64,000 nt of DNA, taken from the NCBI GenBank assembly GCA_007922195.1, contig ML681971.1, forward strand, positions 19,823,856-19,887,855, written 5' to 3'. This DNA is from Podocnemis expansa. Taxonomy: Eukaryota; Chordata; Testudines; Podocnemididae. Shown here one piece after another: positions 36,120 through 46,525 of the stretch (the first letter of the stretch is position 1; each line of letters begins with the position of its first letter). Below the pieces are notes generated by a model. It saw only the letters and a program-made list of their open reading frames with translations, did no database searches and had not been told where the DNA came from. Both the position numbers and the translations under genes were made by a program.

Positions 36120-38336
36120 ACTACAGAAAACAAGAGCGACACCTTCAATCCAGCCAGCAACATTGTTAATCTTTCAAGCTACATACTTACTCCAGCAGAG
36201 CAATCTGTGCTATCTTGGGGACTTTCCTTCTGCCCCACAACCGCCACACATAAGATAAAATTCTACGGTGACCTAGAGGCCTACTTTCACCATCTAAGAC
36301 TCAAAGAATATTTCCATAACACCACAGATCAATGCACTGACACACAGATGCCTTCCTCCAAACACTACAAGAAGAAATATTCTTCATGGACTCCTCCAGA
36401 AGGCCGAAATGAGAGACTTGACTTCTATACTGATTGTTTCCGCCACCGTGCCAAGGCTGAAATCGTGGACAAACAACATCCTTTACATCATAACCTCAGC
36501 CCTGCAGAACACAATGCCATCCACAGCCTCAGAAACAACTCTGATATTATCATTAAGGAGGCTGACAAAGGAGGTGCAGTTGTCATCATGAATAAATTGG
36601 ATTATGACCAGGAAGCTTATAAACAACTCTCCAACACAACCTTCTACAGACCACTTTCCTCTGACCCCACTGAGGAATACCAAAAGGAATTACGACGCCT
36701 ACTCAAGAAATGCCCTAAGACAGCACAAGAACATATAGAGACAGAAACACCACCAGAACCCCAGCCAGGGATGTTCTATCTACTACCTAAAATCCATAAA
36801 AAAGGAAACCCTGGAAGCCCCATCATCTCAGGCATTGGCACTCTTACCGCCAGCCTATCTGGCTATGTGGTCTCCGTCCTCAGACCCTATGTTATCAACA
36901 TCCCCAGCTATCTTCAAGATACCACGGACTTCCTGAGGAAAATGCAGTCCATTGGTGAGCTTCCAGAAAACACCATTCTGGCCACTATGCATGTAGAAGT
37001 TCTTTACACCAACATCCCACACAAGGATGGATTACAAGCTATTAGAAGAACCATCCCAGATGATGCCACAGCACAGCTTGTGACTGAACTTTGTGACTTT
37101 GTGCTCACCCATAACCACTTCAGATCTGAGGATAATTTATACCTCCAAATCAGTGGCACTGCTATGGGCACCCGCATGGCCCCACAATACGCCAACATCT
37201 TTATGGGTGGCTTAGAACAACATTTCCTCAAGTCTCATCCCAAAACACCTCTTCTTTACCTACGCTACATTGATGACATCATCATCTGGACCCATGGCAG
37301 GGGTGCTCTTAAAGATTTCCAGAGATTTCAACAATTTCTACTCCACAATCAAACTGAGCCTGGAACACTCCACACAGGAAATCCACTTTCTCGACACTAC
37401 AGTACAAATCAGGGATAGACACATCAACACCACCCTGTATCGAAAACCTGCTGATCGGTATAGTTACCTACATCCTTCGAGCTTCCATCCTAAACACACC
37501 ACACGCTCCATTGTCTACAGCCAAGCCCTAAGATATAACCGCATCTGCTCTGATCCCTCAGACAGAGGCAGACATCTTGAGGATCTCTATCAAGCATTCT
37601 TGAAATACAGTACCCACCTGGGGAAGTAAGAAAACAAATTGACAGAGCTAGACAGGTTTCCTGAAGTCATCTACTACAGGAGAGGCCCAAGAAAGAAAGC
37701 AACAGAACACCACTAGTCACCACATACAACCCCCAAGTCAGACCTCTGCAACAGACCATTAAGGACCTACAGCCTATTCTAAAAGATGATCCCTCACTCT
37801 CTCTCAAGCATTGGGAGACAGACCTCTCCTTGCCTTCAGACAGCCACCCAATTTTAAACAGATACTCACCAGCAACTACAGATCTAACAACACAAGCGTT
37901 AAAGCAGGCACACACCCCTGCAACAAACCACCCTGCCAAGTCTTCCCACATATCTGCACAATAGATACCATCATAGGTCCTAATCAAGCCTGCTACTCCA
38001 TCAAAGGCTCATTTACCTGTTCATCTACTAATGTGGTCTGTGCCATCATGTGCCAGAAATGTCCCAACACGTTACACATTGGACAAATAGGATGATGCCT
38101 GCGCAAAAGAATAAATGAACATAGAGCTGATATCAGAAATCACAAAAAAAAAAAAAAACAGTTGCTAGCACTTCCATCTTTCTAATCACTCAATAAATGA
38201 TTTGTTAACGACCATCGTCAGAGATGTGACTGGGACATCAAGACTTCAAAGAGAAACAGCTGAACTTGAATTAATATGCAAATTAAACTCTGTAAAAGCA
38301 GGATTGAATCAAGACTATGGGTTCTTTTCCCATTAC
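36120..38336 (+). pseudogene. PLE reverse transcriptase / GIY-YIG endonuclease, decayed
   Basis: This encoded the single PLE protein that copies element RNA at a nicked target. The frame is open upstream of 36,207 (NLSSYILTPAEQSVLSWG), with no clear initiator. RT blocks in order are ADKGGAVVIMN (36,563), LPKIHKKGNPGSPIISG (36,780), LYTNIPH (37,002), TAMGTRMAPQYANIFM (37,158) and the catalytic YIDD (37,266-37,277). The motif-A Asp expected before the LYTNIPH block is His (36,990-36,992). The frame slips near 37,315-37,340, returns near 37,620 and slips again near 37,805. TGA codons lie at 37,662 and 38,093. Then come a Cys-rich linker (HPCNKPPCQ) and the endonuclease block CAIMCQKCPNTLHIGQIG, where the usual YIG Tyr is His. 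The C-terminal part (CLRKRINEH, then RETAELELICK and GFFSHY) continues after a 15-A run. Not functional. Confidence 0.92.
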
Positions 38337-38608
38337 AAAAGGTAATTTGACTTCAGGCTTCCCAGGGTTTGAACCTAACAACTGCTCTGATTTGCTGTTA
38401 CTGTATGACCTGATCCTATGTTTTACACCCCTTGCATTTATTTTCATTCCATTCTGTAAGTTCATCCATCTTCGAAGCATCTGACAAAGTGGGATTTTCT
38501 CCCATGAAAGCTCATGTGAAAAACAAATCTGTTAGTCTTAAAGTGCCACACGACTCCTAGTTGTTTTATTTGCTGGACTAGACTAACACGGCTATCCCTT
38601 TGGAAATT
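38337..38608 (+). repeat. PLE tail with outer terminus
   Basis: It follows the last codons, with CTGTATGACCTGATCCTATG, CATCTTCGAAGCATCTGAC, TCTGTTAGTCTTAAAGTGCC and the outer end GGCTATCCCTTTGGAAATT. The ribozyme-like core reads CTGACAA, so the catalytic G is lost. Confidence 0.92.
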
Positions 38609-38784
38609 GATTTGCTGTTACTGTATGACCTGATCCCATGTTTTACACTCCCTTGCATTTATTTTCTTTCCATTCTGTAAGTTCCCTCATCTTTAAAGCA
38701 TCTGACAAAGTGGGATTTTCTCCCATGAAAGCTGATGCAAAAAATAAATCTGTTAGTCTTTAAGCACCACAAGACTCCCTTGTT
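38609..38784 (+). repeat. PLE second tandem tail, truncated at CTTGTTTT
   Basis: A direct repeat of the preceding tail starts at GATTTGCTGTTACTGTATGA and ends at GACTCCCTTGTTT, abutting the target duplication. It lacks the last 40-50 bp of the full tail. Confidence 0.9.
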
Positions 38785-38965
38785 TTCAATTCTTCCCTCT
38801 CCCAGTGTCCTTCAGAGTTACCTTGAGCAGTCACTTCACCTCAGTTTCTTCATCTGTCAAATGAGAAATACTTACACCATTTGAAAAGCATTTTGACATC
38901 TATGGATGAGAAGTGCTATGTAAGAGCCAGGGCTGATTGCTTTTTATCCTCTATTGAAATCAACA
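38785..38965 (+). repeat. MIR, right part (split by the PLE)
   Basis: GAGCAGTCACTTCACCTCAG, TTTCTTCATCTGTCAAATGA and GAGAAGTGCTATGTAAGAGC are MIR core and tail, continuing the copy interrupted at 35,916. Confidence 0.85.
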
Positions 38966-39039
38966 TCACACTTTCTCACAGACATGTAGTATTGTGTTCT
39001 GATGGGCACCACAGCATTCTCAAACTACAGAGAAACTAA

Positions 39040-39128
39040 AGCATCTGATGAAATGGGATTTTCTCCCACAAACACTCATGTGATAAATTTGTTAATGTTA
39101 AAGTGCCTCGGGACTCCTTGTTTGTTTT
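39040..39128 (+). mobile_element. PLE tail fragment ending at CTTGTTTG
   Basis: AAGCATCTGATGAAATGGGA to GACTCCTTGTTTGTTTTA. The core keeps CTGATGA but has lost GAAA. No certain target duplication. Confidence 0.8.
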
Positions 39129-42100
39129 ATAGAGAGAGAGGCACAGAGATGTAGCTGTGTGCATATAAATAATATGGATGAGGATTTTTTTTTTTTATCA
39201 TTAGTTGAAATGGGTCTCAACAAGAGGAGTGGCTGAGGGGAATATACTAAATGGGCCCGATCCAAGGAAATTACACTGCTGAGAAGTGGCTGTGAGATGG
39301 GAATCAGGCCGTTGCTATCTCCTTCTGCTGTCAAACTGAGGATGGAAGTCATATTGTCTGAGCCTTCATTAACACCTCATTACCAAAAAAGGATGCATTT
39401 GTGGAAACACAGCAACACATTGGCCCAAACAAGCTAATACAAAACTGTGCATGGCCCCGAAAATATTACTTGATAATTGCACCGTAAAGAAACGCTTTTA
39501 ACGCTTGCCTGGCATGCGTGCTCATTGAAATCACATTAATCCTTCTCAGGAGGATTTGCCTGAACTAGCTGAGAGTTACTCCACTGATCCTTCTGGGACA
39601 AATGGGCTCCTATGGGCAGGCAGGTATCAAAACAAAGCAGGCAAGAAAGGTGATTTCTAATGGAGCCCAGCTGTGCTAAGCAAAAGCAATGATTTTCTTT
39701 GGGGTAGATTGTGATTAATATTGCAGTCCTGTCATTTCAGGTCAATTTACAATCTAGAATTTCCAGGACACGGCTCTTCTCATTTAAAAAAAAAAAATCA
39801 TGCAAAACTTCGTTTTTGGGGATACATGTGGATTTGCCTTAGAAAAAGTTTCATGCAAACCCTCAAAGGTTAGGATCAAATGATTAGATGCTGTTAACAG
39901 ATTACTCTGCATTAACATGAGTAAAGCTTTTCCTATTTACAAACAGATATTTGGTCCACTCTCTCCACTACCCCACCTTTCTCCCCTTCCTCCCCAAAAG
40001 AAAACTCCTTTTTTAGAGAGAAACTCTAAAATTCAATAGCGAGGACAGGGGATTTAAACCCCAAACTGGACCATTCTGACAATTTAAAACAAGGCATGTA
40101 AGCCTTCATTGTCAAGTTTTGTGAATTTCATAGAATAATAATAATGCTTAACCTCTATATAGTGCTTAACATGTTCAAAGCATTACCTAACTATTCCCTG
40201 GGATGGCTCTGTGAGTGAGGGGTACATGTAAGTAGAAGAATATATACATGGCTGATTGACTTCAGTGGGCATAGGGTTAGGCCTCTGGAAACCTGCAAAG
40301 TTGCACTTTCCTCCTTAGGGATGTCTGAGGTTTAATTATTGAGGGTTTTGGTGGGTGTCTGGAGAAGGCATCTGCTGAAATGTACCTTCCCTCTTCCAAA
40401 GGTAGGAGAAAAGACAATAGTAGAATATTTCCCAGCTGTCCTTCGCCACCCCTCTCTCACTATCTCCCTTCTGCCTCCCCTTTCTTCTCTCTCTTTTCCC
40501 TCTGCCTCTCCCCCACTCTGTTTCTCTTGCCAAATCCCCTGCCACTTACTTCCCTGCATTCCCCTTCCATTCATTTCTCCACTTGTTTCCTTCAGTCTTC
40601 TGCAATTAAAAACAAACTTTCTCAATACTTTGCAGGGGTGACCGATAAGGAGCAATGCCTCCTTGGCTTTCCTCTTCTGATTACCAAATCTCCACCATCC
40701 CATTCTCTCCAATGCATGAAAGCTGGCAGCTACCCTCAGCCAGGCCCCACCTCCAGCCACCACTTCTGGGAATTTCTGCATCACCCTCCTAGGGAATTAA
40801 ACGACCTCTTTCCGCTGAGCTCCAGGGCTCACAGCTCCCTTGCTGACACATTCTGGTTCAGCACCAAGTGGGAATGCCATCCAAGAGTTTGTGGAGTCAG
40901 AAAGATTATGTGGAGGGAGGATGAAGTAGATGACTTGGATTGTGGGTCCTGGTGGAATTTCATCATGGGCGATATCAGGCATTAGTGCATCATGGAACGT
41001 GACTGCATCTCGAACACTGGGCCTAACTCAGGATGAGAGGAATCATGCCGCATTTAAACAAAAAGGCAAACAAAGTCCTCCATGTAGGATGCTATGTGAC
41101 ATCTGTTTCCTTGCTCCTGAAGCAACCACTCACTGTGCATTCAAATCCAGTTCTTCTGCATAGGCTTTCAAGGGTAACTCCACCAAATTTTGCATGCTGC
41201 TGGAGATGACTCAGAGAATTCTTCTGAGGAGATCCTGGAGTGTGCACAGGACCAGACAGCCACCCCCACTCTTGCCCAGGGGTGCACCATGTTTCCATCT
41301 CCATTAATTTGTGCTGGGGGGGGGGCTGGTCAGAGAGTATCCAGACAGGCACTCACTCTCTTTCCACCCCTCCACATTCCTTCCTGGGTTGCTTCTTAGC
41401 AAGGATGCCAGTGTAAGGTCCTTAGCTGCTATAAAGGAGCATAAATCTCCAGCTTTGCTCCTTCACTATGCAGTGTCTGTGAAGAGTGGAGACCGAGCAT
41501 ATGACCCGTCTGATTTAGTATCATTTTACACCCACTTTGCTTAGATGTAATTGACTGCCTGAGGTGTAGGGCAGTGTGTGGCCCACAGACTCCACACTCC
41601 ACCCTAACTTATAGCTACCAAACCATATCCAGGCTAAACTCCAGAACCCACTTAACTTCTGTTCCACTTACGAACGCCCACTTCTGTTTAACGCTGGTAT
41701 TAACTACCTTCAGTTTCACAACTATCACCTTACGCTGAGCTGCATATATTCAATACAACTCCTTTCGCCTGTCCTTCAACAACTACTGCACCTGCACAAC
41801 TGGACACAGCATACACTCTGCAAAGTGGAATAGGAATAAAACATAAAGGATGCAATCTGTGAGGTATCACATAAGAGACCTACCTTCATGCTTGCTGGGG
41901 CAGTGAGTGGAGGGGATAAAGGCCGCTCTGGAACAGTCACATCTGTGTTGTTTAACAGCTCCTGTTTCCTGGAAAAGAAGAGGATTCAGCTCAACATTTT
42001 TCCTAATTATCAGCCCTTGAAGAAAGTAGTAGAGTCTGGAGGGGAGAAATTTAGACTCCTCTGGTTTTTTTCAATCCTGTAAACTTTTAAGTCAAGTTTT

Positions 42101-43810
42101 GTTTTTAAATATAAATATCTAATCTTCAACAAAAACATTTGATAAAAATTTTTAAAAAAATCTCACAGCTTGGAAAGATTCCAACCTAACCCAATGATAA
42201 ATATCTCACTGTACCATAAAGTAGGCCCTATCTTTTCTTAGGAATCCAACTAAAGGGACCAAAAATAAGACGGAAACTACAGTGTGGGTGCCAGGTAAAT
42301 TCATTTCAGGTGATTTACACTGTTGGGACTGCAAAGAGTTAGGTAAACAGACTTGTGTTTCTATGACAACACCATTGCGACAATTTTTTTCTCCATTTTC
42401 TCCATCTGGCATTATCTATTGACTGTGCAGTGTTTGCTCATCCCCCCCCCCCTCCATCATGAACATTGTGTACAGTGGAAAAGATTTTTATTTCAATCTT
42501 ATTGGAGTAAATCCGGAAAAACTCCACCAAATGGTCTTAGTGCATATCAGCGTAACCAAGATGGAAATGTGGTGTGGTGTGTTTAGCATAATAAAAGAGC
42601 CACATTCAGAGGAGTGATCTCCATTAAAAAGTCATCATTTATTCACAAAGAAAAGGAAATAATGGTAGCGCAGGATGCAGTAACACACTGATGACCACTG
42701 TAGGTAGCCTACATGGAGTGAGGTGTGGTACACTCAGAGAATAAGTTAAGTTGCAATCAGTCTTTTTTCCTTGGTTGTAGCACCTTGTGCAAGCTCTTTA
42801 CTGAGTCTTCTTGGTGCAGAGAGTGCATATCCTGCTTTAAATCAGGCACTACCTGCCACTGAAAATCAGTTCTGCACGCATCCAGACATAGCATTTTCAC
42901 TCCCTCAATTTCAGATGTTTCCAGCCTCCACTGGAAACTCCCAGGGTATAATGGACCTGGGCTCCTATTTTTAAATGTGTCTCTCTAAACCCACGTTTAG
43001 TCACCTAAACAAAGAGGAACAGTTTTAAAGGTGTTGAGCATCCAGACTAAGCGTTATCCATAATACTTTGACAGGACTGGACAATCAAAGACTTTCATTT
43101 AGATGCCTAACTTTAGGGACCCACACTTGACTATTTTAGCACAAGAGCAGATTTTCTTAGGCACAAAAAGTAGGTAAGTGTCTAATGCCTATTGATAGTC
43201 ATTAGAAGCTATCTGCTTACCGGCCATTTGTCCCTATGAAATTCTCCCCCAGAAATCTTAAACCTATTGTGGATCCAGATCTGTAATGTGAGCTAAATTT
43301 GCCATTCTTTTCCCTAATTTGGTACCAATGTGATTCCTTTCAATTGTGTAAAACTGGCATAAGAGAGCAGAGAGCAAAACCCAGCACATTCTTAGCCAAC
43401 TTTTAGCATTTTTGCTCACACAGTCTTCAATTAATTCAATTCATCATGACCAGTGCTATGGCAATGAATACCAAACAAAATGTCTGTGGGAGTCCTCCAA
43501 ATAAATTAGCTCTGTGGTTTCCAGCCTGCAGTTCACAGATCCCTGGGTGTCAGCAGACTATGTCTATGATTTTCAAAGGGGTCCACCAAAGCATTTAGAA
43601 TTTTTTTGGTCTGCAAATGATAAAAGATGAAAGCCCACTGAATTAGCCAAGGGCAGTTAATAGAATAGAGTCTGCAGGTTGCATTGCGTGATAGCAACAG
43701 CCTTGAGAAGAGAGAGAAACTGTGTCTGCTAATTATCAGTTACAGAAAACATGATAATATGATTCTGCAAGGGAAGTCTTTCCAGAATATTTAACCCACT
43801 CCTGCATCTC
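39129..43810. other. Long non-coding stretch
   Basis: No gene was recognised over 4.7 kb. A weak antisense L2-type scrap lies at 40,130-40,220 and a pyrimidine-rich tract at 40,430-40,570. The 201-residue (+, 40,380-40,985) and 150-residue (-, 40,332-40,784) frames owe much of their length to this low-complexity tract and have no domain. Confidence 0.45.
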
Positions 43811-43814
43811 TGTG

Positions 43815-44100
43815 AAAGCTGGTTGAAAAATTTTCAGTGGACTGTTTTTTTGTTAGAATAAACTGTTTCTTTGGAACTGAAAAGTACAGGGGGAACATGG
43901 CGATTTCAATAACATTTTTGACTGACTGGTTTCTAAATGACTGGAGAAGTGTTCTGAAAATTCCAGATAAGAATATTCGCTTTCATAGAAACTTCCAAAA
44001 GTTGGACTTTTCCTTCCAAAATGGAACGAAACAAAATTTCCAAAACTTGGAATTTCCCACCCAACAGAAATTTCATGTTCATCCTGCTCAAACCTATGCT
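43815..44100. repeat. AT-rich dispersed repeat (family C)
   Basis: It begins AAAGCTGGTTGAAAAATTTT and ends near ATCCTGCTCAAACC, with GAAATTTC-type blocks between. The 110-residue frame at 43,837-44,169 runs through it and is not a gene. Confidence 0.55.
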
Positions 44101-44239
44101 GTTCTCAGAGAACAGAATCTATGCAACGAATTCAGATCCTCAGCTCCCCCCCCCATTATCCACAAATAGCTTTTGATTGTTTAACAATGTGTTCATCATT
44201 TCAGGTTATTAGACAAAGAAGGGCTAACAGAGGAAGGAT

Positions 44240-44455
44240 GGTCTTGTGATTAAAGCTCTAGGAAAGACTCCAGGACACCTGAGTTCAATTCCTGACTCTT
44301 CTACAATTGTTCTATATTACCATAGGACATTCAGTTTAAGCCTTGGTGATCCAGCTTTAAATGGGGACACTGATAATTCTTCTCTATCTCACAGGACTGT
44401 TGTGAGAATATACATACCCATAAATATTTGCTGGGGCAAGGGAGCATAGAAGTAC
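44240..44455 (+). repeat. MIR, worn
   Basis: Head TGTGATTAAAGCTCTAGGAA, then CCTGAGTTCAATTCCTGACT (box B-like), a damaged core and GACTGTTGTGAGAATA. Confidence 0.65.
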
Positions 44456-44904
44456 TTAGAACAGTTTTATGGAAACATATCTTAATCAATCGATGGGTCA
44501 CTGGTTATTTACTGCTTTAGATATTTACTGTTTATACTGTGTGACTGGTTGCCCAAGTATCTACATCACACTCCGAGGTGCAAACGGAGCATGTGCAGAC
44601 ACATCTTGAGTATCGCTAATTTGAACAATAGCAAAGAAGTCATGGCTGCACAGGCTCTAAAAGCTCGCCGGGGGACTCTGGGTACACACTCCAACCACCA
44701 ACCAGATCATGCTGAGGCTTCATCATGGCTATTGGTATTGGAGTTGGCTAGATCAAAGCTAGTTTGCCTACATGTACTGCCATCACACCTCTAACTACTG
44801 TGCAGTCACATGAGACTGCTTTCAGTCCCTGACTGAATGACTCCAAAATCAACAGAAAGCTGGCCATGGAGAAACAGTGAGAACACTCCCTAGTCACTAC
44901 TTTG

Positions 44905-45127
44905 GATTAAATCAGTGTCTCGAACACGTGGCCCGTGGGCCGCATGCGCCCTAAAGCTATTTCCTGTGGCCTGCAACAACACTAGTGTTACTGATATTTG
45001 CAATATTGGTGCATAAAATGGTCTCAGTCATGCGGTCCTCGAGCTAATGTACTAGTCCTCATGCAGCCCTCTATGAGTCCTCATGCAGCCCTCGTGGTGA
45101 TTTGAGTTTGAGACCCCTGGATTAAAT
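44905..45127. mobile_element. Non-autonomous hAT (CAGGGGTCTCAAAC family), copy 2
   Basis: A 207-bp element (44,913-45,119) with ends CAGTGTCTCGAAC and GTTTGAGACCCCTG is flanked by a perfect GATTAAAT (44,905-44,912 and 45,120-45,127). TCCTCATGCAGCCCTC is locally duplicated near the right end. Confidence 0.9.
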
Positions 45128-45284
45128 CCACCACTGTGCAGAGAACCTGTGTCAACCTACCCAGCCCTCAAGGCCCCTTTATTACCACAAAGCAGTACTC
45201 CACCATTACAGAACAGTTTGGGATAAAAGACACTCCTGTACTTAAGTGTTCACAGAACAAACAAAAGGGTTTGTAAATACTGAA

Positions 45285-45465
45285 AGGAAAACTACCACTG
45301 CAGAATAGTTTTGTAACTAAAGCACGAGCACTGGGACTAGAGTCCAAATTCACTTCTCAGTTTTACCATCAACTTCCCGGGTAGCTTTACGAAATCAATA
45401 CAGCTCAGTTCTCCATTCCATAAAATAGGCATAATAGCACTTCTTTCTCCTCTCCCTTCTACTCC
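45285..45465 (+). repeat. MIR, worn
   Basis: Head ACTAAAGCACGAGCACTGGG, then a damaged core (CAGTTCTCCATTCCATAAAA) and tail. Confidence 0.5.
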
Positions 45466-45479
45466 CCTCAATCAGTCTT

Positions 45480-45985
45480 GCCTACTTAGACTGCCAGCTT
45501 TCAGAGACCAGGATTGTCTCTCACTATGGCTACGTTCACACGCAGGGGGTTATTTCGATACAAGTTGTTTCGAAACAACTTGTATCGAAATAACACCTTA
45601 TTTTGAAATAAGTTAATTCAAATTAAGAAAATGTTAATTCGAATTAAGGAAAAAACTCAAAGTGAAATAGCAAGTTCAGACAACAGTTATTTCAAAACGA
45701 GCCACTGTTGTTTCGAAACAACATGTTCTGATGGGACTGTTTCGAAACAATCGTTTCAAAACAACGTTGTTTCGTCACCAAATGGGGTTTAAGCTGTTTT
45801 GAAACAACGGTACGTCGTGTGAACATGGCATTTCTTATTTCAAAACAACCTCTGTTGTTTTGAAATAAGACTGCCGTGTGAACACACACTATGTGTTTGT
45901 ACAGCACCTGACACAATGGGATTCCAACAGAGGCTGGAGCCTCTGAGTTGTACTGTAACAAAAATATTTAATAATAATCACTCTG
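45480..45985 (+). repeat. L2-like 3' tail repeat (family D), interrupted
   Basis: The left part AGACTGCCAGCTTTCAGAGA to GTCTCTCACTAT and the right part TATGTGTTTGTACAGCACCT to AATAATAATC form one copy of the repeat also seen at 34,022. A 362-bp TIR element separates them. Confidence 0.7.
45528..45889. mobile_element. TIR element with TTTCGAAA palindromes (family A)
   Basis: The left end GGCTACGTTCACAC and right end GTGTGAACACACAC are inverted, and TAT flanks both sides. The interior is made of GTTGTTTCGAAACAAC-type palindromes and AATTCGAATTAA blocks. It has no coding capacity. Its insertion into a known repeat fixes both edges to within a few bases. Confidence 0.8.
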
Positions 45986-46079
45986 AAAACAATCTTGTGG
46001 GTTTTACTCAAAGTGATGTTTGCTAATCTTTATTCTCACAGCTCTGACCTTCAGCTAAATGGAAGTTTAATGCTATTGA

Positions 46080-46525
46080 AAGGAAGGATTGCCCCATAGA
46101 CAAGAGACTAGCCTAGGACTTGAATACCTGGATTCAGCTTCTTGCTCCTCTGTAGATCCCGTGTTACTTTGAGCAAGTCACTTGACCTACATCGACACTG
46201 CAAAAACAAAAAAACCTGAAGCTACAAGTCTCACAGCTTGGGTCAACTGATGGTTTCATACAATAGGTCTAAAAATATCAGTGCAGATCACCCCTTTTTC
46301 TGGATTCAGAATCTGGGCTCTAGTCCAAGCAGAAGTAGTACAAAAATAATATCACATATACACTGCTATTTTTAGCCCCATCTTGGAGCACCCCAGAGGT
46401 TTTTTAGCTGTGTCCCTTTGTGACTCAATTCTCCATCTGTGTCAGAGACATAAGAGTACTGCCTGACTTCGTAAGGGTATTGTGAGACTAAATTCACTAA
46501 AGAATGGGTGGTACTTGGCTATGGA
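46080..46525 (+). repeat. MIR, interrupted by a TIR element
   Basis: The left part ends GTTACTTTGAGCAAGTCACT-TGA and the right part resumes CTTTGTGACTCAATTCTCCA, in the middle of the MIR core. The tail is worn. Confidence 0.65.
46186..46410. mobile_element. TIR element family B inside a MIR
   Basis: The left end is ACCTACATCGACACTGC. The interior reads AAGTCTCACAGCTTGGGTCA and TATACACTGCTATTTTTAGC, and the right end is near TTTAGCTGTGTCCC. The interior matches copies at 31,466 and 55,665. Exact edges are uncertain. Confidence 0.55.

Larger units (their letters stand above)
35905..38796 (+). mobile_element. Penelope-like retroelement (PLE), near full length
   Basis: The element body is 35,917-38,784, flanked by TTCAATTCCTCC (35,905-35,916) and TTCAATTCTTCC (38,785-38,796), a 12-bp duplication with one mismatch. 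Order: inverted tail with the outer terminus (35,917-36,095), coding region (about 36,120-38,336), sense tail with the outer terminus (38,337-38,608), then a second tandem tail (38,609-38,784) stopping at CTTGTTTT. Combined RT and GIY-YIG coding assigns it to EN+ PLEs of the vertebrate Neptune-like type. Strand refers to the coding strand. By its termini the insertion itself is better read on the minus strand. It is not active: there are three or more frameshifts and two internal stops. Confidence 0.93.

Noticed and set aside
40332..40985. Overlapping 201-residue (+) and 150-residue (-) frames
   Set aside because: Both owe their length to a pyrimidine-rich low-complexity tract that is open on both strands. 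No motif.
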